A DNA stretch of 5,441 bases from NCBI GenBank assembly GCA_947573465.1, contig CANPET010000134.1, forward strand, positions 1 to 5,441, given 5' to 3'. Both the position numbers and the translations under genes were made by a program. The notes below the pieces were generated by a model. The model saw nothing but the letters and a program-made list of their open reading frames with translations. It was not told the DNA's origin and did no database searches. Below, piece after piece: positions 1 through 5,441 of the stretch. This stretch comes from an uncultured Eubacterium sp. (GTDB lineage: Bacteria > Bacillota > Clostridia > Lachnospirales > Lachnospiraceae). Position 1 is the stretch's first letter, and every line of letters begins with the position of its first letter.

Positions 1-28
1 TATGTGGGTTCGATTCCCATCACCCGCT
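1..28 (+). tRNA. tRNA 3' end (probably tRNA-Gly, UCC type), partial
   Basis: The window opens inside a tRNA. Visible are a T arm (stem GTGGG at 4-8, loop TTCGATT at 9-15, stem CCCAT at 16-20 with one G-T pair), the 3' acceptor strand CACCCGC (21-27) and discriminator T28. The acceptor strand implies a 5' strand GCGGGTG, which matches what I recall of Firmicute tRNA-Gly(UCC). The anticodon is outside the window, so the amino acid is inferred. No CCA is encoded: the discriminator is followed directly by Ts, so the end must be added by a CCA-adding enzyme. It is the only plus-strand gene here. Confidence 0.8.
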
Positions 29-33
29 TTTTT
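28..33 (+). terminator. T-run immediately after the tRNA, possible transcription end
   Basis: Six Ts (28-33, the first being the discriminator base) follow the tRNA acceptor strand. No separate hairpin precedes them, so if this terminates transcription, the folded tRNA itself would act as the upstream structure. That role is inference; the T-run is directly visible. Confidence 0.35.
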
Positions 34-70
34 CATGCCATAAAGTAAAAGGCTGATAAAAGAAGATGAT

Positions 71-104
71 AAAAAAGAGTAGGTAAAAGTTCTCTATCCC
101 ACTC
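71..104 (-). terminator. Rho-independent terminator downstream of the PgsA-like gene
   Basis: Read on the minus strand, GAGTGGG (104-98) pairs with CCTACTC (83-77) in a 7-bp stem with one G-U pair and a 14-nt loop, followed directly by six Ts (76-71). It sits about 110 nt beyond the stop of the phosphatidyltransferase gene and is oriented to end its transcript before the convergent tRNA. On the plus strand the stem would carry an A-C mismatch and has no T-run after it, so it looks one-directional. The large loop makes it weaker than ideal. Confidence 0.65.
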
Positions 105-213
105 CCATAAAATATATTTAAAATTTATCCCCCTCATTAATCTATTTTATATCTTAATTTCAATGTATCAAATAGGATACAAATAAGCAACATTTTCCAT
201 TTTAATAGTCTTT

Positions 214-810
214 TTAATTTTTATAAGACTCCATCTCTCCAACATTCTCCGAGCACTCTTTAAACAATTTCCCATAATAAATAATATATCTTACAAAAGC
301 ATATACCATAACCATCATATTAATCACAATCAGTCTTACTACAATCCCATCACTCATATCAGGAATCAGTAATATTGCAAGCAAAATATGATATGTGGCA
401 AAAGTGCATACTTTAAAATATATCTTTGCTCCCTCGATTTTATGCAATTTCTTTATTAGAAGAGCGCCTGCTAATGCCATATATCCTTCTTTTATAATAT
501 ACAACACAATCATTGGCATCATAATTTTATATTTAAACATAAGACTTAATATAATCGCTCCAATCGTCACTTTATCTGCAATTGGATCAAGCATTTTTCC
601 CCAGTCCGTCACCATATGAAATTTTCTGGCAATTTTCCCATCAAAAAAATCGGTAAGTCCTGATACAACAATAATGGCTATCACCGGCCAATAAGGTGCA
701 CCATCCAAAGACATATAAAATGCCCATACATATAATACTGCTAAAACAATTCTGAAATATCCCATGATATTAGGAATTGAAAAATACTCCTGCCAAAAAC
801 TTTCTTTCAT
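214..810 (-). CDS. CDP-alcohol phosphatidyltransferase (PgsA-like phospholipid synthesis enzyme)
   Basis: This is an integral membrane enzyme of the CDP-alcohol phosphotransferase family, which swaps CMP on a CDP-activated lipid for an alcohol. The closest role is phosphatidylglycerophosphate synthase (CDP-diacylglycerol plus glycerol-3-phosphate). The 198-residue product carries the complete family motif DG-x2-AR-x8-G-x3-D-x3-D: D57, G58, A61, R62, G71, D75 and D79, with D54 also in place, so the metal and substrate site looks intact. Around it are about six hydrophobic segments (roughly 17-34, 41-55, 81-92, 96-119, 137-150, 156-178). Length fits PgsA (about 180-200). I chose the ATG at 810 because GGAG (820-817) lies 6 nt before it; an in-frame ATG at 822 adds four residues (MEII) but has only a weak AAAGAG upstream. 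It is separated from the polyamine operon by 242 nt, with its own putative promoter and a terminator downstream. Acceptor alcohol cannot be fixed from sequence; a cardiolipin-synthase-like or second PgsA paralogue is possible. Confidence 0.9.
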   Translation of the reverse strand: MKESFWQEYFSIPNIMGYFRIVLAVLYVWAFYMSLDGAPYWPVIAIIVVSGLTDFFDGKIARKFHMVTDWGKMLDPIADKVTIGAIILSLMFKYKIMMPMIVLYIIKEGYMALAGALLIKKLHKIEGAKIYFKVCTFATYHILLAILLIPDMSDGIVVRLIVINMMVMVYAFVRYIIYYGKLFKECSENVGEMESYKN

Positions 811-822
811 AATAATCTCCAT
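811..822 (-). promoter_or_regulatory. Ribosome binding site that decides the start of the PgsA-like gene
   Basis: On the minus strand GGAG (820-817) and a 6-nt spacer precede the ATG at 810-808. The same bases overlap an alternative in-frame ATG at 822-820, whose own upstream sequence is poor in Shine-Dalgarno character. This argues for the downstream start. Confidence 0.6.
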
Positions 823-867
823 CTAAAACTCTTTATAAATAAAACTGACGCTGACGCATGTCCAGGC

Positions 868-896
868 ATTATAAAGTATCCCCATATCCACATAAA
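868..896 (-). promoter_or_regulatory. Putative sigma-A promoter for the PgsA-like gene
   Basis: A perfect TATAAT -10 box lies at 873-868 on the minus strand. With a 17-nt spacer the -35 position (896-891) reads TTTATG, only three of six matches to TTGACA. Transcription would start near 861, giving a 5' leader of about 50 nt. The rest of the 242-nt gap (811-1052) is AT-rich; I see no gene in it and no convincing terminator for the polyamine operon upstream. Confidence 0.45.
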
Positions 897-1052
897 AATA
901 ATATATTAAAACACGATTTTTGCAACAAAATTTGTGCACTCACTATTTTTCTCTCTGTATATAAAATACTTTATTTAACATACAATATTCAGTATGACCT
1001 GTCTGATTTCATTCTTTTCAAAATACCTTATTTTTTAATCCTACATAAAATT

Positions 1053-2930
1053 TTAATTTGACTTTACTTTGGTCCAGAGACTGGCACAGTATTCTTTTAT
1101 TTCCTGTTCCTGATATCTGAATTCTTCATTTTTCGGATTAGATGTATCCGGTGCACATCCCGGATTCCCCTCATATTCTTCATCTCTATAATACTCGTAC
1201 ACCGATTTTACTGCACTGTCATATCCTATATACTCTGTATTCTGTATTGCCACATCTTCCTGTAAGAAAAAGTCCATAAATTTATGCGCTAATTCTGTAT
1301 TTTCACAATGCTTCGTAATTACCATTGCATCTGTCCATACATTACTTCCCTGCTCAGGAACAAAAAATCCCATGTCATCATTCTCAGAAATGATATACGC
1401 ACCATCACCTGAATAAACAACAGCCATATCCTTATTTCCGGAAATCATATTATCCATAACATCATCTCCAACATAAACAGGATTCATTGTTTCCTGCTGC
1501 TCAATTAACCATTGATACGCTTCCTTTAACTGCTCTTTATCATGTGTATTCATAGAATATCCCAGTGCTTTCAAAGCAATCATAAAAGAATCTCTTTCTG
1601 AATCATACATGTATAGTTTCCCTTTGTATTTTTTATCCCGTAAGATTTCCCATCCCTGTTTTAAATCTTCTTTGGCAACCTTATTTTTGTTATATAAAAT
1701 ACCAACCGTTCCCCAATAATACGGAACTGTATATTGGCTTCCCTTATCAAAGTTGCCATTTAATAACTCCGGTATTATTTTGCTTTTGTTTGTAATCTTA
1801 GTCCAGTCAACTTTTTGCAGATATTTTTCTTTTATCAATCTCTCTATCATATAATCTGACGGAATCAGAATATCATACTCAGAACCGCTCTGTAATTTCG
1901 TATACATCGTCTCATTAGAGTCAAACGTCTCGTATACCACCTGACAGTCATTTTCTTTTTCAAATCTTTCGATAAGTTCCGTATCTATATATTCTCCACT
2001 ATTATATACACGAAGAACATTCTTCTGATTCATTCCCATGAAATTATTAATACAGAAAATTATCACGACAACCGCGGCTGCCACACATCCTGTCAGTAAT
2101 ACCTTTTTTCTCACACCGGACTTGGCATTCTCCATGACTACCTGTCCGCTGCGTCTCTTCTTAAGAATTTTTGGAATCAGTTCTACCAAAACCAGTACCA
2201 CAACAACCACTAAAATTAGTATGGTTGAGAGTGCATTAATCGTCGGGTTCGTTCTTTTTGTCATATTATAAACAACAATCGATATATTCGACACACCATT
2301 TCCCGTGACAAAGTAAGATATCACAAAATCATCAATGGACATCGTAAATGCCAGTAACATTCCTGCAAAAATTCCGGGCTTTAACATTGGAAGAATTACT
2401 TTTGTCAATGCCTGATAAGGCGTTGCACCTAGGTCCATCGCCGCATCTGCCAGATTGTGATCCATAGCTCTGACTTTTGGATAAACACTGACGATAACAT
2501 ACGGAGTACAAAATGCAATGTGTGCAAGCAACATCGTAATATATCCCCGCTCCATTCTCGCTGATGTAAACAAAATCATCAAACCAATTGCCGTAACAAT
2601 TTCAGGATTCATAATCGGCATATTATTCACATTTAACAGCCACTCACGCAGTACTTTTTTACTCTTTGAAAGTCCAATCGCCGTAATTGTTCCAAGAATC
2701 GTAGAGATCAATGTAGCAATCAAAGCAATTGATACTGAAACGTACACTGCTGAAAGAATGTTACTGTCTGTCACCAGTTTTTCATACCATCTCAAAGAAA
2801 AACCTGAAAAACTAGTCAGCGACTTTGAGGAATTAAAAGAAAAAAACATCGTAACTAATATCGGCAGATAAAAAAACGCAAACATTAATCCAATATATAA
2901 CTTCGGTCCAATAGAAAGTTTTCTCTTCAT
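1053..2930 (-). CDS. potCD: PotC-PotD fusion: polyamine ABC transporter permease joined to its substrate-binding protein
   Basis: A 625-residue fusion. Residues 1-255 are a PotC-type permease with six membrane helices (about 12-31, 60-85, 107-123, 130-150, 184-208, 232-252) and the cytoplasmic EAA loop that docks on the ATPase (ADAAMDLGA at 161-169, ending VILP at 178-181). A basic linker (256-276) leads to an extra helix (about 277-293), which puts residues 300-625 outside the cell. That part is a PotD-type spermidine/putrescine-binding domain. By alignment from memory with E. coli PotD, ligand-site positions are kept or similar at E313, Y314, S358, Y360, D447, Y506 (Trp229 in E. coli), W532, D534 and Y570, but the Trp34 position is Ser (S311). 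A separate PotC is about 260 residues and a separate PotD about 350, so both parts look full length. The ATG overlaps the potB stop by 1 nt (TGATG), with GGAGG 6 nt upstream. Import of spermidine and/or putrescine is inferred from family; exact substrate is not proven. Confidence 0.92.
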   Translation of the reverse strand: MKRKLSIGPKLYIGLMFAFFYLPILVTMFFSFNSSKSLTSFSGFSLRWYEKLVTDSNILSAVYVSVSIALIATLISTILGTITAIGLSKSKKVLREWLLNVNNMPIMNPEIVTAIGLMILFTSARMERGYITMLLAHIAFCTPYVIVSVYPKVRAMDHNLADAAMDLGATPYQALTKVILPMLKPGIFAGMLLAFTMSIDDFVISYFVTGNGVSNISIVVYNMTKRTNPTINALSTILILVVVVVLVLVELIPKILKKRRSGQVVMENAKSGVRKKVLLTGCVAAAVVVIIFCINNFMGMNQKNVLRVYNSGEYIDTELIERFEKENDCQVVYETFDSNETMYTKLQSGSEYDILIPSDYMIERLIKEKYLQKVDWTKITNKSKIIPELLNGNFDKGSQYTVPYYWGTVGILYNKNKVAKEDLKQGWEILRDKKYKGKLYMYDSERDSFMIALKALGYSMNTHDKEQLKEAYQWLIEQQETMNPVYVGDDVMDNMISGNKDMAVVYSGDGAYIISENDDMGFFVPEQGSNVWTDAMVITKHCENTELAHKFMDFFLQEDVAIQNTEYIGYDSAVKSVYEYYRDEEYEGNPGCAPDTSNPKNEEFRYQEQEIKEYCASLWTKVKSN

Positions 2931-3757
2931 CAGGCACCTCCATTATCATCCGGAGCAATTTTCTTTACTACTCCCATCATTACCAAAATAACAATTGCAA
3001 GCAACACGGAAATCGCACTGCCGAAATTCCAGTCACCTACTGAAATAAATTGATTTTCAATCAGGTTTCCTATTAACACAAACTGATGCCCGCCCAGCAA
3101 TACCGGTATAACAAATGTAGATATGGATAGTAGAAATACCATTGTAACACCGTTTATTACTCCCGGAAGGGACAGTTTAAATATCACTTTTGTAAATGTT
3201 TTCAATCTGCCGGCTCCCAAATCATTTGCAGCCTCCACCAGAGAATAATCCATTTTTGCCAATGATGTGTGAATCGGAATCACCATAAAAGGCAGTAAAT
3301 CGCATACCAGACCCATTAAAACAGAAAAGTTGGTATACATCATATTTACCGGATTTAGCCCTAATAGTTTTAACAGAGAGTTAATAATTCCGTTATCAGA
3401 CAGCAGACTAATCCATGCATATGTACGAAGCAGAGTATTAATCCACATAGGAATTGTGACAAACAATATTAAAATCCCCTGTGCCTCATCATTAAACTTC
3501 GAGATAAAATATGCCATAGGATATGCCAGTGCAAAACAAATAAGCGTTGTTAACAGACCCATCTCCAGTGATTTTACAAAAACACTCACATAGACCGGGT
3601 CTAATATTTTCTTAAAATTCGCTATTGTAAAATGAATGGTAAGCAGCGAATTGTCTCCTGTTGTTACTGAATACAGAACAATTAAAAACAATGGTAATGC
3701 AATCAGTAAAAAAGACCAGAGCACGTAAGGCTTAACCATACCTTTATAATGATTCAT
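2930..3757 (-). CDS. potB: PotB: spermidine/putrescine ABC transporter permease
   Basis: First membrane permease of the polyamine importer, 275 residues, the normal PotB length. Six hydrophobic segments are visible (about 12-32, 62-84, 95-115, 145-165, 200-220, 248-266). The EAA loop, the contact with PotA, is clear: EAANDLG at 175-181, then the conserved LP at 197-198. The conserved stretch around residues 100-120 (TIPMWINTLLRTYAW) is typical of PotB-type permeases. It should pair with the PotC part of the next gene to form a heterodimeric channel. The start ATG at 3757 is preceded by AGGAGG 4 nt upstream, and that ribosome binding site overlaps the potA stop codon; the 3' end overlaps the potCD start by 1 nt. 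Both junctions point to one transcript and coupled translation. Confidence 0.95.
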   Translation of the reverse strand: MNHYKGMVKPYVLWSFLLIALPLFLIVLYSVTTGDNSLLTIHFTIANFKKILDPVYVSVFVKSLEMGLLTTLICFALAYPMAYFISKFNDEAQGILILFVTIPMWINTLLRTYAWISLLSDNGIINSLLKLLGLNPVNMMYTNFSVLMGLVCDLLPFMVIPIHTSLAKMDYSLVEAANDLGAGRLKTFTKVIFKLSLPGVINGVTMVFLLSISTFVIPVLLGGHQFVLIGNLIENQFISVGDWNFGSAISVLLAIVILVMMGVVKKIAPDDNGGA

Positions 3758-3765
3758 AAGCCCTC

Positions 3766-4809
3766 CTAATTCTCCATCCTGTGCATTACCTGAATATCAA
3801 AAGGATCAATCGTCAAACCAACTTCCGTTCCCGTTTTAATATCCTCTGTTGTATGTACCTTATATTTTCTTATATTTGTCTCCACAAGGTATTCATAGTG
3901 CACACCCATAAAAACTTTCGAGACAATCGTCCCTCTGACCTTTCCATCTTCCGGAGCTACCACATCCATATCTTCCGGTCTGAGTACGACCTCAATCTCT
4001 TCATTCTCTTTAAAGCCTTTGTCAACACATTCCCACTCTACATTATCGAAAATAACCATACAGTCTTTTGGCATAACACCTTCAATAATATTGGACTCTC
4101 CAATAAATGTCGCAACGAACCGGTTCTCTGGTTCATTGTAAATATCCATTGGTGTTCCAATCTGCTGTATCACACCATCATTCATAACAACAATGGTATC
4201 TGACATAGACAGTGCCTCTTCCTGGTCATGCGTAACAAAAATAAAGGTAATGCCAACTTCTTTCTGAATCTTCTTAAGCTCAGCCTGCATTCCCTTTCTA
4301 AGTTTTGCATCTAACGCTCCTAATGGTTCATCCAAAAGCAGTACTTTCGGTTCGTTTACTAACGCCCTTGCAATCGCCACTCTTTGCTGCTGTCCACCGG
4401 AAAGACTTGTAACATCTCTTTTCTCAAAACCTTTTAATCCCACCAGCTCAAGCATCTTTGTCACTTTTTTTTCTATCTCTTTTTTATCCGTTTTCTTGAT
4501 ATTCAAGCCAAACGCTACATTATCATACACATTTAAAAAAGGAAATAGCGCGTACTTTTGAAACACCGTATTTACTTCCCGTTTATACGGCGGTACTTTC
4601 GCTATATCCTTTCCATTAAACAACACCTGCCCATGACTTGGCTCCTCAAATCCACCAATAATCCTCAATATGGTGGTCTTGCCACAGCCACTCGGTCCTA
4701 ACAGCGTGAGAAACTCATTCTCATAAATATTTAAATCGATACCTTTTAATACTTGATTATCATCAAAATTCTTCGATAGATTCTTTAATTCAATAATCTT
4801 TTTTCCCAT
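3766..4809 (-). CDS. potA: PotA: polyamine ABC transporter ATP-binding subunit
   Basis: Cytoplasmic ATPase that powers the importer, 347 residues. The nucleotide-binding domain is complete: Walker A GPSGCGKT (38-45), Q-loop Q84, signature LSGGQQQR (136-143), Walker B VLLLDEP (156-162, catalytic E161), D-loop ALDAKL (165-170) and switch histidine H194. After about residue 235 comes a C-terminal TOBE-type regulatory domain (RPED motif at 277-280), as in PotA and other CUT1/MOI-type ATPases. Family members include iron and sulfate/maltose ATPases, but linkage to potB and potCD supports a polyamine role. The ATG at 4809 has GGAG 6 nt upstream. It is the first gene of the operon, starting about 27 nt after the predicted transcription start, and ends 8 nt before potB. 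Confidence 0.95.
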   Translation of the reverse strand: MGKKIIELKNLSKNFDDNQVLKGIDLNIYENEFLTLLGPSGCGKTTILRIIGGFEEPSHGQVLFNGKDIAKVPPYKREVNTVFQKYALFPFLNVYDNVAFGLNIKKTDKKEIEKKVTKMLELVGLKGFEKRDVTSLSGGQQQRVAIARALVNEPKVLLLDEPLGALDAKLRKGMQAELKKIQKEVGITFIFVTHDQEEALSMSDTIVVMNDGVIQQIGTPMDIYNEPENRFVATFIGESNIIEGVMPKDCMVIFDNVEWECVDKGFKENEEIEVVLRPEDMDVVAPEDGKVRGTIVSKVFMGVHYEYLVETNIRKYKVHTTEDIKTGTEVGLTIDPFDIQVMHRMEN

Positions 4810-4842
4810 ATTTTTCTCCGATCATAACAAAGAGTCAGCATA

Positions 4843-4871
4843 AATATATAAAACATTTATCTTATTGTCAA
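4843..4871 (-). promoter_or_regulatory. Strong sigma-A promoter of the potA-potB-potCD operon
   Basis: On the minus strand a perfect TTGACA -35 (4871-4866), a 17-nt spacer and a TATATT -10 (4848-4843, five of six matches) lie just upstream of potA. The expected transcription start is near 4836, leaving a short leader of about 27 nt with no room for a riboswitch. The -35 box begins 16 nt after the stop codon of the upstream membrane protein gene. This is the best promoter in the window. Confidence 0.85.
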
Positions 4872-4882
4872 GTTCAGAGAAC
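4872..4882. repeat. Small inverted repeat abutting the pot promoter -35 box
   Basis: GTTC-AGA-GAAC (4872-4882) is a 4+4-bp inverted repeat directly next to the -35 element. It could be half of an operator or a chance palindrome; nothing else in the window repeats it, and the stem is too short with no T-run to be a terminator. Confidence 0.25.
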
Positions 4883-4887
4883 GGAAT

Positions 4888-5441
4888 CTACAAAGTAAAT
4901 TTTTTCAACTTCTTGCCAAAAATTATATATGCTACAAATAGCAATAATGATATCAACGTCACCACAAAACCTAATACGATAAATGGTGATGTATATTCTA
5001 CTCTCACAGTATGATTTCCTTTTTCTATTTTAACTCCTAAATATGCTACACTGGAAGAAAAACTATCCGTTTTTTTGCCATCTACGTATACTGTATATCC
5101 TGTACTGTACGGCACAGATATCTGAAGTATCTCATCTTTATCTGCCTGAATGGTCCCTGTAATCAGATTATTCTTCATCTTCACATTTTCTAATGTATTT
5201 TTCTTTAAATTTTTAATATTATCTAAATATTTCGAAATCGGAACTGAAACAGCATAAGCACCATCGAAAGTATATCGTCTTTTCCTTTTAAATTTTAGTT
5301 TGAATTCTTTCTGAGACTCTTTGGAATATCCAAGATTTAAAACACTTCCATCTTTGTGAAAATAACTTCCTGCATAATCTCCAATAACCCTCATATGTCC
5401 GGTTCCGTATTTTCCCTTATACAAGGCTGACGTCTTATCCA
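4888..5441 (-). CDS. YfhO-family membrane protein, C-terminal part (start beyond window)
   Basis: The frame is open to the right edge (residues DKTSALYKGKYG at the border), so this is the last 183 residues of a longer gene; the TTG at 5424 is an internal Leu codon, not a convincing start. Most of the visible part is a soluble, probably extracytoplasmic beta-rich domain. Near its end is the pattern seen in YfhO proteins: hydrophobic strand and VPYSTGYTVYVDGKK, then YLGVKIEKGNHTVRVEY, followed by one terminal membrane helix (about 152-174) and a basic tail KKLKKF. YfhO proteins are large multi-spanning membrane proteins; in Bacillus and Listeria relatives they act in teichoic acid glycosylation, and by inference this one may be linked to cell-envelope glycosylation. 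No catalytic residues are visible in this portion. It is co-directional with the pot operon with no terminator seen between them, so readthrough is possible. The family call rests on the C-terminal pattern only. Confidence 0.75.
   Translation of the reverse strand, partial: DKTSALYKGKYGTGHMRVIGDYAGSYFHKDGSVLNLGYSKESQKEFKLKFKRKRRYTFDGAYAVSVPISKYLDNIKNLKKNTLENVKMKNNLITGTIQADKDEILQISVPYSTGYTVYVDGKKTDSFSSSVAYLGVKIEKGNHTVRVEYTSPFIVLGFVVTLISLLLFVAYIIFGKKLKKFTL

Noticed and set aside
207..230. Inverted repeat AGTCTT/AAGACT across the stop codon of the PgsA-like gene, as a terminator
   Set aside because: The stem is six mostly weak pairs and is not followed by a T-run on either strand; the better terminator is at 71-104.
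833..859. Eight-codon leader ORF (MRQRQFYL) upstream of the PgsA-like gene
   Set aside because: The ATG would lie only about 2 nt from the predicted transcription start, with no ribosome binding site in the transcript and no attenuator-like structure after it.
900..945. Imperfect palindrome GCAACAAAATTTGTGC as the terminator of the pot operon
   Set aside because: The stem contains an unpaired base and, on the minus strand, is followed by As rather than Ts.
858..1061. Plus-strand 67-codon reading frame in the gap between the PgsA-like gene and potCD
   Set aside because: No ribosome binding site, AT-driven composition with no recognisable family pattern, and it overlaps the probable minus-strand promoter and the end of potCD.
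2085..2102. Lipobox-like LLTGC at residues 278-282 of the PotCD fusion, suggesting lipoprotein processing
   Set aside because: The cysteine comes before the hydrophobic stretch, not at its end, so it does not fit a signal peptidase II site; a plain membrane anchor explains the segment better.
3781..4203. Plus-strand 140-codon reading frame opposite potA
   Set aside because: It lies fully antisense to the conserved C-terminal half of PotA, lacks a recognisable domain and is best explained as a shadow frame.
4888..5424. Treating TTG at 5424 as the true start of a complete 178-residue protein
   Set aside because: The frame stays open to the window edge, no ribosome binding site precedes the TTG, and the content matches only the C-terminal end of a much larger family.

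Overview
This is a low-GC (by eye mid-30s % GC) bacterial chromosome segment. The gene content, strong AGGAGG/GGAG-type ribosome binding sites and sigma-A-type promoters suggest a Gram-positive Clostridia, most plausibly a Lachnospiraceae-type gut anaerobe. The taxonomic placement is inference; nothing in the window fixes the genus. Apart from the 3' tail of a tRNA at the left edge, every gene lies on the minus strand, so transcription runs from right to left.

Right to left: 4888-5441 holds the C-terminal part of a YfhO-family membrane protein whose start lies beyond the window. It is followed almost at once by a near-consensus promoter (TTGACA-N17-TATATT, 4843-4871). This promoter drives a compact three-gene spermidine/putrescine ABC importer operon: potA (ATPase, 3766-4809), potB (permease, 2930-3757) and a long gene (1053-2930) in which the second permease PotC is fused in frame to the substrate-binding protein PotD. 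PotA/potB are 8 nt apart and potB/potCD overlap by 1 nt (TGATG), so translation is probably coupled. After a 242-nt AT-rich gap comes a separately promoted CDP-alcohol phosphatidyltransferase (PgsA-like, 214-810), followed by a rho-independent terminator (71-104). The left edge (1-28) is the end of a plus-strand tRNA, probably tRNA-Gly, with no encoded CCA and a T-run directly after it.

The operon encodes a complete importer: PotA hydrolyses ATP, PotB and the PotC part form the membrane channel, and the tethered PotD part captures polyamine on the outer face. Because the core is a PotB/PotC heterodimer, the fusion gives one tethered receptor per transporter. No regulator gene is visible in the operon. 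The most noteworthy points are the PotC-PotD fusion with its added seventh membrane helix, a possible internal start that could also release PotD as a separate membrane-anchored protein, and a Trp-to-Ser change at a position that contacts polyamine in E. coli PotD. I see no CRISPR array, insertion sequence, phage gene or clearly novel system here; the region is mostly ordinary core metabolism and transport.
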